64,000 nt of DNA, taken from positions 1-64,000 of the forward strand of contig NZ_RYFD01000022.1 of assembly GCF_004138135.1 (NCBI RefSeq), given 5' to 3'. The translations under genes were made by a program, and so were the position numbers. Position 1 is the stretch's first letter. Every line of letters begins with the position of its first letter. Shown one piece after another: positions 43,380-52,435 of this stretch. This DNA is from Candidatus Oscillochloris fontis. Lineage in GTDB: Bacteria > Chloroflexota > Chloroflexia > Chloroflexales > Chloroflexaceae. The notes under the pieces are model-generated. The model saw nothing but the letters and a program-made list of their open reading frames with translations, had not been told where the DNA came from and made no database searches.

Positions 43380-44177
43380 ATGCTGAATCTGGCAACCATA
43401 CGCGGCGTGCTCTTCGATATGGATGGTGTGCTCTACCGTGGTCGGCAGGTCTTGGCGGGGGTGTCCGAGGTATTAGCCTTCCTCGATTCCCAGCGCATCG
43501 CATATGCCTGTATCACCAATAACGCCTCGATGACCCCCGCGCAGTACGAGGAGAAGTTGCAGGCGATGGGTATCGCCATCCCCTCGGATCGCGTGGTCAC
43601 CTCGGCGCTGATCACCGGGCGCTATTTGCGCACCACCTACCCCGCTGGGACACGGGTGCTCATCGTGGGGATGCGCGGGTTGCGCGAGATTGTCTTGGGT
43701 GATGGCTATTTTGTTGAGGATCGCCTCACTCCCGATCTGGTGATCCAGGGCGTGGACTTTGAAACCACCTACGCTAAACTAAAGGAGGCGACTCTCGCTA
43801 TTCGGCGTGGGGCGCGCTATATCGTCACCAACCCGGATCGCTCCTTTCCTTCTGAGGAGGGCTTGATCCCCGGTTCGGGGGCGATTATGGCCGCGTTGGT
43901 GGCCGCGACCGATGCGACCCCGTTGGTGATCGGCAAGCCCGCACCGACTATGTTCCTGGTTGCGGCGCAGATGTTGGGGCTTGACCCCGCACAGACGCTG
44001 ATGGTTGGAGATCGTCTGGATACCGACATTGCCGGTGCCCACGCAGCGGGCATGCCCGCTGCCCTCGTCCTCACCGGGGTGACCCGCCGCGAGGAGCTTG
44101 GCACCGACCTTATGCCCGATCTGGTGGTGGAAGATCTGCCTGCACTACTCGCCCACTGGCGCGAGGCTCGCCTATGA
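43380..44177 (+). CDS. HAD-superfamily IIA hydrolase (NagD/PGP-like)
   Basis: 265-aa phosphatase. Motif I, with both catalytic Asp residues, is GVLFDMDGVLYRGR near residue 12. Motif II is in YACITNNASMTP, and the C2 cap has IVTNPDRSFPSEEGLIPGSG. Motif IV is LMVGDRLDTDIAGAHAAG. Relatives dephosphorylate p-nitrophenyl phosphate, 2-phosphoglycolate or UMP; the substrate is not predictable. It starts 1 nt after argS and its end overlaps the next start (ATGA). Confidence 0.92.
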   Translation: MLNLATIRGVLFDMDGVLYRGRQVLAGVSEVLAFLDSQRIAYACITNNASMTPAQYEEKLQAMGIAIPSDRVVTSALITGRYLRTTYPAGTRVLIVGMRGLREIVLGDGYFVEDRLTPDLVIQGVDFETTYAKLKEATLAIRRGARYIVTNPDRSFPSEEGLIPGSGAIMAALVAATDATPLVIGKPAPTMFLVAAQMLGLDPAQTLMVGDRLDTDIAGAHAAGMPAALVLTGVTRREELGTDLMPDLVVEDLPALLAHWREARL

Positions 44178-45055
44178 GTACGTTTACTCCCGACCAACCG
44201 CTCCTGGTTGCCTATGATCGCACGCGGGTGCGTGAGTTGTTGCGTAATACCACCGCCCAGGGGCTTCACGATGCGTTGCGCAATGGTACCTTCGGGGCCA
44301 ACTTGGCTCCCGCAGAACGTACCGAGTTGGATGCCTTGCTCACCGCCTGGATGCAGCGCGCTCTGGGCTATGTCTTTCTGCGCGATGCGCTCTTGGTGGA
44401 TGGTCAGCGCGGCCCGCGTGTCTTTAGCCTGATCTGTGCCGAAATGACGAGTGAGCAGATCGTATTGAACTCCGATCTGGCCGCCGCACTGCGCGGGCGT
44501 GATCTGAGTCGCTTGATGCCTACCGATCTGGCCGCGCTCCATGTTCATGATGCGGCGGTTATGCGCCTCGCCGACATGGCCCAGCGGCAGGGGCTGAGTC
44601 TGGTGCTGCTCGAAACAGCGAGTTCCTATCCGCTCCCCACGGATCTTGAGCGCTTATTGCCTAGTATCCCCCTCCATCTGCCCCACGCCAATGACTATTT
44701 TGTGCCACCGACGGGCTTGCGGCGACTGGTGGCGGTGACATTGGCGGTGACGGGTATTCTCTTGTTGCTTATCCCTATTCTGAGTGGTACGATTCCTAAG
44801 CATCCAGCCGGTTTGCCCCTCGCCCTGATCACCCTGGCCTTGATGGTGGGGGTCAAGGCGGGTTGGGCGGGCTATAGTGGGGCTTTGTGCCTCTGGTTGG
44901 TGCCCAATTTACCCGGTTTTCGCTCTGATCGCAGCCTGACTGAACTTCTACCCTACCTCCCACTCCTGCTTGGTGGTGTCGCCTTGCTGATCTATGACCG
45001 CCGTATGCGTGCCCTTTGGGCATGGTTGCGGGGCCAATTCGGCTTAGGCTTGTAG
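44174..45055 (+). CDS. Membrane protein of unknown function
   Basis: 293 aa, not recognised. Residues 1-185 are soluble, with a weak resemblance to regulatory alpha/beta domains (DLARLMPTDLAALHVHD-like helix pattern; actual text SRLMPTDLAALHVHDAAV). Residues 190-280 hold three or four hydrophobic segments (VAVTLAVTGILLLLIPILSG; LALITLALMVGVKAG; LPYLPLLLGGVALLIYD) and a short basic tail. Its start overlaps the HAD gene stop, and mscL follows after 21 nt, so it is expressed with them. Confidence 0.7.
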   Translation: MSTFTPDQPLLVAYDRTRVRELLRNTTAQGLHDALRNGTFGANLAPAERTELDALLTAWMQRALGYVFLRDALLVDGQRGPRVFSLICAEMTSEQIVLNSDLAAALRGRDLSRLMPTDLAALHVHDAAVMRLADMAQRQGLSLVLLETASSYPLPTDLERLLPSIPLHLPHANDYFVPPTGLRRLVAVTLAVTGILLLLIPILSGTIPKHPAGLPLALITLALMVGVKAGWAGYSGALCLWLVPNLPGFRSDRSLTELLPYLPLLLGGVALLIYDRRMRALWAWLRGQFGLGL

Positions 45056-45076
45056 ATGTCTAATGGAGGTGTTGCG

Positions 45077-45475
45077 ATGTTCAAGGGATTTCGTGACTTC
45101 GTTCTGCGCGGGAACGTGCTCGATCTGGCGATTGGTGTGATTATTGGTATTGCGTTTGGGGCCATCATTAACTCGCTTTCGGCAGATGTGCTGATGCCCG
45201 TCGTGGGCCTCATCTTTGGTCAACCCGATTTCTCGGCGATTGTGCTTGGCCCGCTCAAGATCGGTAATCTACTCAATGCCATGCTCAGTTTCCTGATGAC
45301 TGCCTTTGCGCTCTACTTCTTTGTGGTTGCACCGATGAATATGATTAATGAGCGTCAGAAGTCCAAGCAACCACCCGTGCCACCTGCAACCCGCACCTGC
45401 CCAGAGTGCCTGAGTGAAGTGCCTATCGGGGCGCGTCGTTGCGCTTTTTGTACCAGTGAATTGCCCAAGAGCTAG
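45077..45475 (+). CDS. mscL: Large-conductance mechanosensitive channel MscL with C-terminal zinc ribbon
   Basis: 132-aa channel that opens under membrane tension to release solutes in osmotic downshock. The N-terminus MFKGFRDFVLRGNVLDLAIG is the conserved amphipathic helix and pore-lining TM1, and TM2 is LNAMLSFLMTAFALYFFVV. In place of the usual charged C-terminal helix the protein ends with a four-cysteine zinc ribbon, CPECLSEVPIGARRCAFC. The start is ATG 45077, with GGAGG upstream. It lies 24 nt upstream of tyrS. Confidence 0.94.
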   Translation: MFKGFRDFVLRGNVLDLAIGVIIGIAFGAIINSLSADVLMPVVGLIFGQPDFSAIVLGPLKIGNLLNAMLSFLMTAFALYFFVVAPMNMINERQKSKQPPVPPATRTCPECLSEVPIGARRCAFCTSELPKS

Positions 45476-45499
45476 TCTTTGCACCAAATGGAGTTATCT

Positions 45500-46675
45500 G
45501 TGAGTGACATCAATGAGTTGCTGACCCGTGGCGTTGCGGAAGTGATTATTGAAGCCGAGTTGCGGCAGCGTCTCGCTGCGGGTCAGCCGTTGCGCCTCAA
45601 GCAGGGCTTTGATCCGACCAAGCCCGATATGCACATTGGCCATGCGGTGGGCCTGCGTAAGTTGCGCAAATTTCAGGAGGCTGGCCACCAGGTGGTGCTG
45701 ATTGTGGGTGACTGGACGGCTCAGATTGGTGATCCGAGTGGCCGCGATGAGACCCGCCCGCGCCTTGATGCGGCGACGGTGCGCCGCAACGCCGAAACCT
45801 ACATGGAGCAGTTCTTCCGCGTGGTGGATCGCGATTCTACCGAGGTGCGCTGGCAGAGTGAGTGGTTTGGTGAGTTTAAGCTCGAACAAGCCCTCGATCT
45901 GGCCGGGCGCTTCACACTGGGCCAGATGTTGGCCCACGAGACCTTCCGCCGCCGCTATGAGGAGGGTGCGAAACTGACCATCCTCGAACTCATGTACCCC
46001 ATGCTCCAGGGCTATGACTCGGTAGCTATTCAGTCTGATGTCGAGTTTGGTGGCACCGACCAGAAGTTTAACAACCTCGCGGGCCGTGAACTGATGAGCC
46101 AACTCGGTATGCGCCCGCAACACGTCCTACTGGTGCCGCTCATCCCCGGTACCGATGGGCGCAAGATGGGTAAGACCTTCAACAACACCGTGGACATCAC
46201 GCTCTCTCCGACGGACATGTTGGGCAAGATCATGTCTATGAGTGATGAGGTGCTGCCGCTCTACTTCGAGGTGCTGACCGATGTGCCGCTGGCCGAATTG
46301 GCCGAGATCCGTGCGGCGATGGAGGCCGGTACGGTCAACCCGCGTAATCTCAAGATGCGCCTTGCCCGTGAGGTGGTGAGCCAGTTCCACAGCCCCACCG
46401 ACGCGATTGCGGCGGAAGAAGCCTTTGTGCGTCAGTTTGTGCAGCGCGAGTTGCCCACCGATATTCCTGAGTATGTGTTGAGTGCGCCCGCGACGATCAT
46501 TGATCTGATGGTGGCGGCCAAGCTTGCGGCCTCCAAGGGTGAGGCGCGCCGCCTGATTGATGGCGGGGGGGTGCGCGTGGCCGGTGAACGGGTCGAGGGC
46601 TATGAGATGAGCCTCGATCCAGGTGTCGGAGTGGTGGTGCAGGTCGGGCGCAGGAAGTTTGTACGGGTTATGTGA
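45500..46675 (+). CDS. tyrS: Tyrosyl-tRNA synthetase
   Basis: 391-aa class Ic synthetase. The HIGH motif is in PDMHIGHAVGLRKL, the KMSKS equivalent is GRKMGKTFNN, and an S4 RNA-binding domain forms the C-terminus (SKGEARRLIDGGGVRVAGE). I chose GTG 45500 because GGAG is 6 nt upstream of it; the ATG at 45488 would overlap that site. Part of the argS-to-SDR gene cluster, so two synthetases share one transcription unit. Confidence 0.95.
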   Translation: MSDINELLTRGVAEVIIEAELRQRLAAGQPLRLKQGFDPTKPDMHIGHAVGLRKLRKFQEAGHQVVLIVGDWTAQIGDPSGRDETRPRLDAATVRRNAETYMEQFFRVVDRDSTEVRWQSEWFGEFKLEQALDLAGRFTLGQMLAHETFRRRYEEGAKLTILELMYPMLQGYDSVAIQSDVEFGGTDQKFNNLAGRELMSQLGMRPQHVLLVPLIPGTDGRKMGKTFNNTVDITLSPTDMLGKIMSMSDEVLPLYFEVLTDVPLAELAEIRAAMEAGTVNPRNLKMRLAREVVSQFHSPTDAIAAEEAFVRQFVQRELPTDIPEYVLSAPATIIDLMVAAKLAASKGEARRLIDGGGVRVAGERVEGYEMSLDPGVGVVVQVGRRKFVRVM

Positions 46676-46682
46676 CGATGAT

Positions 46683-47543
46683 ATGACAACCGAACCCAAA
46701 ACTATCCTTCTCACCGGGGCCACCAGCGGCATTGGGCGTGAGATGGCACAGAGCCTAGCCCAGCAGGGTGCGAACCTCGTGCTGGCCTGCCGCAACCCGG
46801 CCAAGGCCGAGGCGTTGTGTGCTGAGTTGCGTAGCACTACAGGCAACCCGCATATCGCTACTATGAGCCTCGATCTGGCCTCGCTCGCTGCGATCCGCAC
46901 CTTTTGTAGCGAGTTTCGTACTCGCTACACCCAGGTGCATGTCTTGATCAACAATGCCGGAGCCTTTAGCTTGGATCGCCGCGAGACGGTTGATGGCTTC
47001 GAGTTGACGATGGGCACCAACTTCTTTGGCCCCTTCCTGCTGACGTGCGAACTGGCTCCGCTGCTCGCGGCAACGCCGGGGGCCAGAATCGTCAATGTGG
47101 GCTCGGCGGCGTATCGCTATGGGAAGATCGATCTCAACGATCTCCAACTAACCCACACCTACGACAGCTTCCCGGCCTATGCCGCCTCCAAATTGGCGGT
47201 GCAGTTTTGGACACAGGAACTGGCCGCTCGTCTCGCTCCAGCGGGTGTGACGGCGAATGTCGCCCATCCTGGCCACGTCAAGACCGCGATCTGGGATCTG
47301 TGGCCCCAGCCTACGTGGTATCAGCGTCTCTTCTTGAATCTGCACGCCACCTTCATGATCAGTGCCGAGGCCGGTGCGCAGACCCCGCTCTACCTTGCGA
47401 CTTCGCCCGCTGTGGCCGGGGTTACGGGTGGCTATTTCGCGAAACAACAGCAACGCCCGGTTGCTACGTTGGCCCAGAATCTTGTTCTTCAGCGTGCCTT
47501 GTGGGCGTTGGCCCAACGGCTCACCGGGGCGCGCTGGGGGTAA
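46683..47543 (+). CDS. Short-chain dehydrogenase/reductase (retinol-dehydrogenase/protochlorophyllide-reductase-like)
   Basis: 286-aa SDR. The NADP-binding TGATSGIGREMAQSLAQQG opens the protein, NNAG follows in VLINNAGAFSLDRR, and the catalytic Ser-Tyr-Lys is represented by VNVGSAAYR and FPAYAASKLA (Tyr and Lys in YAASK). NADP preference is inferred from CRNPAKAE. The substrate is unknown; the family includes retinol dehydrogenases. It starts 7 nt after tyrS. Confidence 0.9.
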   Translation: MTTEPKTILLTGATSGIGREMAQSLAQQGANLVLACRNPAKAEALCAELRSTTGNPHIATMSLDLASLAAIRTFCSEFRTRYTQVHVLINNAGAFSLDRRETVDGFELTMGTNFFGPFLLTCELAPLLAATPGARIVNVGSAAYRYGKIDLNDLQLTHTYDSFPAYAASKLAVQFWTQELAARLAPAGVTANVAHPGHVKTAIWDLWPQPTWYQRLFLNLHATFMISAEAGAQTPLYLATSPAVAGVTGGYFAKQQQRPVATLAQNLVLQRALWALAQRLTGARWG

Positions 47544-47566
47544 CTGCTCACATCACACTTCTCCTA

Positions 47567-47638
47567 GTAGGGTGAAGCATCGCCCTCCAACCTCGTTCGG
47601 GTTCACCGACCACATGGAGGGCGATGCTTCGCCCCTAC
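47567..47638. repeat. GAAGCATCGCCC inverted-repeat element, copy F
   Basis: 72-bp copy with a degraded left end (GTAGGGTGAAGCATCGCCCT) and an intact right end. The middle (CGTTCGGGTTCACC) is diverged from the copies near 13.5 kb. It lies between the SDR gene and the next methyltransferase gene, all on the same strand. Confidence 0.8.
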
Positions 47639-47658
47639 AATTGGGGAGGGAAAAAGCT

Positions 47659-48258
47659 ATGGACCCGCAAACGCTCGCCGCCTACGAGAACCAGGCTGCC
47701 CAAATCGCCGCTCGCCACCGCTCGGTCTTTCCGCAGCGTACCCATGCCCTGATCCAGCGCTTCTTCCAACCCGGTCAGCTTACCGCCGATCTCGGCTGTG
47801 GGAGTGGCCGCGATGCTGATTGGCTCAGTCAGCGTGGCTATAATGTGATTGGCTATGATGCCTCGCCCGCGATGCTGGCTGAGGCGCAACGCGCCTACCC
47901 CCACATTCCGTTTATCGTGGCCAATTTGCCCGATCTAGCTGAAATTCCTGCCGAAACCTATGCCAATATTCTGTGTAACGCGGTGCTGATGCACCTGCCC
48001 ACCGCAAGTCTGCCCGCTGCAACCCAGGCAATTGCGCGTATCCTTGTGCCGGGTGGGCGACTCGTCTTGAGCTACCGGGGCAGTATTACCGGTGATGAAC
48101 GCGAAGCGGATGGCCGTCTCTTTACGTCCATCCTGCCCGCCGATCTGATTCAACTCTTTGGATTGTCCGGGTTGGATTGTATCACGCACGAAGCCCAGCC
48201 CGATGAACAGCGCCCTACTGTGGTGTGGCAGATGATGGTGATCGAACGCCCCACATGA
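47659..48258 (+). CDS. SAM-dependent methyltransferase, small class I
   Basis: 199-aa protein. Motif I is LTADLGCGSGRDADWLSQRG and the acidic loop is IGYDASPAMLAEAQRAYP. Post-motif residues CNAVLMHLP and ARILVPGGRLVLSYRG are typical of the Methyltransf_11/25 group. The start is ATG 47659, after GGAGGG with 8-nt spacing. The substrate is not predictable. It begins 20 nt after the inverted-repeat element. Confidence 0.9.
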   Translation: MDPQTLAAYENQAAQIAARHRSVFPQRTHALIQRFFQPGQLTADLGCGSGRDADWLSQRGYNVIGYDASPAMLAEAQRAYPHIPFIVANLPDLAEIPAETYANILCNAVLMHLPTASLPAATQAIARILVPGGRLVLSYRGSITGDEREADGRLFTSILPADLIQLFGLSGLDCITHEAQPDEQRPTVVWQMMVIERPT

Positions 48259-48266
48259 GAAAACGA

Positions 48267-48298
48267 ACGGCGTGACTCCTGAAGTGGAGCCACGCCGT
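48267..48298 (-). terminator. Hairpin between convergent genes
   Basis: Stem ACGGCGTG with CTCC extension paired to GGAG and CACGCCGT around a short loop. On the minus strand it is followed by TCGTTTTCT, so it most likely terminates the 45-aa gene. Confidence 0.7.
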
Positions 48299-48355
48299 GG
48301 GGGTTCTGACTATCTTGAGCTGCGTAGACCAAAGAGGTTGGCCGAAGGCGTCTGC

Positions 48356-48493
48356 TCAGCGGCGGTACCGACGGCGTAGACGCTCAACATCATCAATGCG
48401 TACAGGAACACGCGCTGGTTCGAAATTGAGGAGTGATGCAACGACCATAGCGGCCAGTAATAGGATAAACGCGATAGCGATGATGAGGATCAT
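48356..48493 (-). CDS. Small single-pass membrane protein
   Basis: 45-aa protein of unknown function: one transmembrane helix at the N-terminus (MILIIAIAFILLLAAMVVAS) and a basic tail (VERLRRRYRR). ATG 48493 has AAAGGAA 7 nt upstream. An upstream extension to 48595 in the same frame looks noncoding. It is isolated between a methyltransferase gene and the divergent purL. Confidence 0.65.
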   Translation of the reverse strand: MILIIAIAFILLLAAMVVASLLNFEPARVPVRIDDVERLRRRYRR

Positions 48494-48613
48494 AGCGGGT
48501 TCCTTTCCGCAGGTGGGGCCTACGCTTGGCTCGACATGGTAGGTCGGTAATAATCTTATAGATACAGTATAACGAAAAAGAGGGGCCGCGTCCATAGCAT
48601 TTTAGTCACATGT

Positions 48614-48642
48614 TGACGCTATCCCCCCTATCGGCTACAATC
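48614..48642 (+). promoter_or_regulatory. Promoter of purL
   Basis: TTGACG at 48614-48619, 17-bp spacer, TACAAT at 48637-48642. It predicts a leader of about 30 nt and rules out an in-frame start at 48610. Confidence 0.82.
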
Positions 48643-48678
48643 GAAATCCCGGAAGCCCACCACCATCCTGGATGTGCT

Positions 48679-51612
48679 ATGTCCCACTTTCTTGTCACTG
48701 TTACCCCCCGCGAACTGCCCACGACGGGGGAGTCTGTCCATACGCTCTATCTTCTCTCTGGTGCCGAACTTGCCCCCGCCGATGTGGCTCGTATGACGGC
48801 TGAGTTGTTGCACGACCCGGTTGTTCAGCAGGCGCATTGGTGTGAGTTGTCGCAGGCGGCGCTCGATGCTGAGGATCTGGAGTTGCACGCCGCTAGTCTG
48901 TTGGAGATCGCCTACCGCCCTGGGGTCACCGATAACCCCGGTGAGAGTGCCGCTGAGGGTGCGCGTCGCCTGGGGATCACTACGGTGGAGCAGGCGCGTG
49001 CGTTGAGCCGCTACCTGCTCCCGGCGGGGGTTGATGCGCAGCAGCGCGCCCGCGAGTTGGCGATTGATCTGGTGCAGACGACGCTGATCTCTCACCCCGG
49101 TGCGGATCAGGCCCAGCGTCTGGCCTTCTACCACATGCTCGTCGCGCCGCCCCCACCGGCAACCCCGGTCATCACCCGCGTGCCGCTGCGCGCCGCCGAT
49201 GATGCGGAGCTGTTGCGGATTAGCCGCGCTGGGGTCTTGGCGCTCGATCTGGACGAGATGCGCACCGTGCGCGACTACTTCGCGCAGTTGGGCCGCGATC
49301 CGAGTGACGGTGAGTTGGAGACGATTGCCCAGACCTGGAGCGAGCATTGTAGTCATAAGACCTTTAAGGCGAAGGTGCGCTATCGCCAGCAGGCTGGTTC
49401 TTCCCTGCCCGCTGATGCCGATCTCTATCCGATGCTGCATCTGCTCGAACGCGGCCAGTCTGAGGTGGTTGAGATTGATAGCATGATCAAGACCTTCCTC
49501 ATGCACGCCACCCAGAAGGTTTTGGCGGATCGCGACGAGGCGGATTGGGTGCTCTCGGCGTTTGTGGATAATGCCGGTATCATTGCCTTCGGCCCCGATC
49601 ACGAGGTCTCGTTTAAGGTTGAAACCCACAACCACCCCAGTGCGCTGGAGCCGTTTGGCGGCGCGAATACGGGTGTGGGCGGCGTCATCCGTGATGTGCT
49701 GGGGGTCTCGGCGCGCCCGATTGCCAACACCGACATTCTCTGTTTCGGTATGCCCGATGGCAGCGCCCCCGCTGGCGTCCTGGCTCCCCAGCGTATCGCC
49801 ACTGGGGTGGTGGCGGGTGTGCGCGACTACGGCAATAAACTGGGTATCCCCACCGTGAATGGCGCGGTGCTCTTTGACCCCGGCTACACCGCGAACCCGC
49901 TGGTCTACTGCGGGACGTTGGGGATTGCCCCGCGTGGCTCCAACCCGCACAACATCCAGCCCGGTGATGCGGTGGTGGTCTTGGGTGGGCGCACCGGGCG
50001 CGATGGTATCCACGGCGCGACCTTTAGTAGTATTGAATTGACCCACAGTACCGCCGCTGAGGTGGGCAGCGCTGTCCAGATCGGTGATCCGATCACCGAG
50101 AAGAAGCTGCTCGATGTGCTGCTCCAGGCACGCGACATGGGCCTCTACAGCGCGATCACCGACTGTGGCGCGGGCGGTCTCTCTTCCGCCGTGGGCGAGA
50201 TGGGGGCCGAAATCGGGGCGGCGGTGGAACTTGAGCAGGTACCGCTCAAGTATGCCGGCCTACAGCCCTGGGAAGTGTGGCTCTCCGAGGCTCAGGAGCG
50301 CATGGTGCTGGCCGTACCACCCGCCAACCTCGCCGCCTTCTTGGATCTGTGCGCCAGTGAAGATGTTGAAGCCTGCGCGATTGGCCACTTCAGCGACGAC
50401 AAACACCTGCGCGTCACCCATGGCGGGCAGACCCTGGTAGACATTGATATGGCCTTCCTGCACGATGGCCGCCCGCAGCGCGTCTTGGAGGCGCACTGGC
50501 AGCCCGGCCAGGTGGCGAGTGCAGCGACGTTGCCCGCTGCCACCCCCTCCGAGTTGTTGCTGCGCCTCATGGCGCACCCCAACATCGCCTCCAAGGAGCG
50601 CATCATCCGCAGCTACGACCACGAAATAGGCGGGGCAACGGTGGTCAAACCGCTGGTAGGCGTGAAGAGTGACGGGCCGGGCGATGCGGCGGTGCTCCAG
50701 CCCCTGCCGCGCAGCAGCGAGGGCTTGGCGCTGGCATGTGGCATCAACCCGCGCTACGGCTTCGCCGACCCCTACTGGATGACGCTGGCCGCAGTGGATG
50801 AAGCGTTGCGCAACGTCGTGGCGGTCGGGGGCGACCCCAACCGCACCGTGATCCTCGACAACTTCTGCTGGGGCGACCCGCGCCAGCCGGATCGCATGGC
50901 GGGGCTAGTACGTTCGGGCGCGGCCTGCTACGATGCTGCGGTCGCCTTTGGCACGCCCTTCATCAGCGGCAAGGACAGCCTGAATAATGAATACCGCGAC
51001 GCCTCCGGGCAGCGCGTCGCCATCCCACCCACGCTACTCATCTCGGCACTCGCGCATGTCCCCGATGTGCGCCGCTGCGTCACTATGGATCTCAAGGCGG
51101 CGGGTAATCGGCTCTACCTGGTGGGGGCGACGGGTGAGGATCTTCAGGGTTCGCACCTCCAGGCGCTAGGGGTCGAGGTGGGCGCGAGCGATCTTCCCCG
51201 CGTGGATCTGGCCGTGGCCCGCGAGACCTTCGCCAAGCTCTACGCGGCAATCAGTGCCGGGACGGTACGGGCGTGCCACGATCTAAGCGAGGGCGGCCTC
51301 GCCGTCGCCGCCGCTGAAATGGCGCTCGCCGGTGGCTTCGGTCTGGAGTTGGATATTGCCGCCATCCCCGGCGGTGTCAGCCGCACGGCGCGGCTCTTCG
51401 GCGAAAGCCCCAGCCGCTTCTTGGTTGAGGTGGCCCCCGAACAGGCGGCCGCGTTCACCACGCAGATGATGGGCATCACCCTTACTGCTCTGGGCAGTGT
51501 CACCGACACGGGGCAGGTGGTGGTGCGCGATGGTGCAGAGCGCCTAGTAGATCTCGGTACTGCCGCATTGAAGGCCGCCTGGCAATCGGGATTGGCCCCA
51601 CTGAGCCTGTAG
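48679..51612 (+). CDS. purL: Phosphoribosylformylglycinamidine synthase, single-chain PurS-PurL form without glutaminase
   Basis: 977-aa enzyme of purine synthesis (FGAR to FGAM). About 200 extra N-terminal residues precede the usual small PurL; their start (SHFLVTVTPRELPTTGESV) is compatible with a fused PurS-like domain. The FGAM synthase core follows, with TWSEHCSHKTFKAKVRY, VETHNHPSALEPFGGANTG and DCGAGGLSSAVGEMGAE. No C-terminal glutaminase is present, so ammonia should come from a separate PurQ, not seen here. The start at ATG 48679 agrees with the promoter at 48614-48642. Transcribed alone. Confidence 0.95.
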   Translation: MSHFLVTVTPRELPTTGESVHTLYLLSGAELAPADVARMTAELLHDPVVQQAHWCELSQAALDAEDLELHAASLLEIAYRPGVTDNPGESAAEGARRLGITTVEQARALSRYLLPAGVDAQQRARELAIDLVQTTLISHPGADQAQRLAFYHMLVAPPPPATPVITRVPLRAADDAELLRISRAGVLALDLDEMRTVRDYFAQLGRDPSDGELETIAQTWSEHCSHKTFKAKVRYRQQAGSSLPADADLYPMLHLLERGQSEVVEIDSMIKTFLMHATQKVLADRDEADWVLSAFVDNAGIIAFGPDHEVSFKVETHNHPSALEPFGGANTGVGGVIRDVLGVSARPIANTDILCFGMPDGSAPAGVLAPQRIATGVVAGVRDYGNKLGIPTVNGAVLFDPGYTANPLVYCGTLGIAPRGSNPHNIQPGDAVVVLGGRTGRDGIHGATFSSIELTHSTAAEVGSAVQIGDPITEKKLLDVLLQARDMGLYSAITDCGAGGLSSAVGEMGAEIGAAVELEQVPLKYAGLQPWEVWLSEAQERMVLAVPPANLAAFLDLCASEDVEACAIGHFSDDKHLRVTHGGQTLVDIDMAFLHDGRPQRVLEAHWQPGQVASAATLPAATPSELLLRLMAHPNIASKERIIRSYDHEIGGATVVKPLVGVKSDGPGDAAVLQPLPRSSEGLALACGINPRYGFADPYWMTLAAVDEALRNVVAVGGDPNRTVILDNFCWGDPRQPDRMAGLVRSGAACYDAAVAFGTPFISGKDSLNNEYRDASGQRVAIPPTLLISALAHVPDVRRCVTMDLKAAGNRLYLVGATGEDLQGSHLQALGVEVGASDLPRVDLAVARETFAKLYAAISAGTVRACHDLSEGGLAVAAAEMALAGGFGLELDIAAIPGGVSRTARLFGESPSRFLVEVAPEQAAAFTTQMMGITLTALGSVTDTGQVVVRDGAERLVDLGTAALKAAWQSGLAPLSL

Positions 51613-51622
51613 TACTCCATAA

Positions 51623-51669
51623 TGGTTTGTTGGTGTTTGGCGGCTGCGCCGCCAAACACCAACAAACCA
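51623..51669. terminator. Palindrome copy P8, after purL
   Basis: Perfect inverted repeat with arms of 22 bp (TGGTTTGTTGGTGTTTGGCG plus GC), loop TGC, 11 nt after the purL stop. No T-run follows, so termination activity is less certain than for other copies. Confidence 0.65.
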
Positions 51670-51722
51670 AAGATCTTCCCCACCGGAGGTGACTTTGCCC
51701 ATGCCTTGGGAGTAGAGGAACT

Positions 51723-52421
51723 ATGCAAACTGCGGCGATTCTGCTCTTATTGATCTGCTACGGGGCCGCAGGCTACCTCGTCTGGCAGCAGCGCAACTTG
51801 ATCTACCTGCTCGTCATCCTCGCCGGACATGTCGGGGCGCTCCTCCTGCCACTCTGGCACCTGCTCTATGCCGGTGATTCCCGTTTGAGCCTCGCCACCT
51901 TTTGGGCTACGCTCAGCCAGCCACCCACCCTCACCAGCATCCTGATCGCAGGATGGCCACATGCCCTACCCGCGATCTTCGTTCTGCTACTCTACCTTAC
52001 CCGTTGGTGGTTCCCTGGCAGCCTCACCGGCGCAATGACCTATGTCGTCTTTCTGCTCTACCACCTGCTGATCGAACTGATCGGCCTTCAATCAGGCTTG
52101 TGGCCGTCACGGTATAGCCCATTACCATTTGGGGTGCCAGCCCCGCTCTTCTCAGCAATCATGGCGGCGCTCGTCTCCTATGCACTGCTCTATGTGCTGC
52201 TCTCGATCTATCGCTATGCCTGGACGAGTCTGATCCTGGCGCTGTTACCGACACTCCTGTTGCTCAGCCTGCTCGTGTATGGGTTACTGGGTGCTCCGCT
52301 CTGGATCGCACTGGCGCTGGATGGCGTACCCTGGGCGGTGGGCTTAGGCACCGCGAGTGCCTTGGCGCTGCTACTCTGGGCGGTACAGATTGTCACCGGG
52401 GGCATCCGCCGGGTCGAATAG
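51723..52421 (+). CDS. Polytopic membrane protein of unknown function
   Basis: 232 aa with about six to seven hydrophobic helices (for example ILLLLICYGAAGYLVWQ, LIYLLVILAGHVGALLLPLW, YALLYVLLSIYRYAW). It has few charged residues, no recognisable family motif and no signal for a transporter class. ATG 51723 follows the purL hairpin. aat begins 14 nt after the stop, so the two may be co-transcribed. Confidence 0.72.
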   Translation: MQTAAILLLLICYGAAGYLVWQQRNLIYLLVILAGHVGALLLPLWHLLYAGDSRLSLATFWATLSQPPTLTSILIAGWPHALPAIFVLLLYLTRWWFPGSLTGAMTYVVFLLYHLLIELIGLQSGLWPSRYSPLPFGVPAPLFSAIMAALVSYALLYVLLSIYRYAWTSLILALLPTLLLLSLLVYGLLGAPLWIALALDGVPWAVGLGTASALALLLWAVQIVTGGIRRVE

Positions 52422-52435
52422 GAGATCATCACAGT

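Noticed and set aside
48628-50046. 472-aa open frame on the minus strand
   Set aside because: It is the shadow of purL; composition is that of an antisense frame and no family is recognisable.
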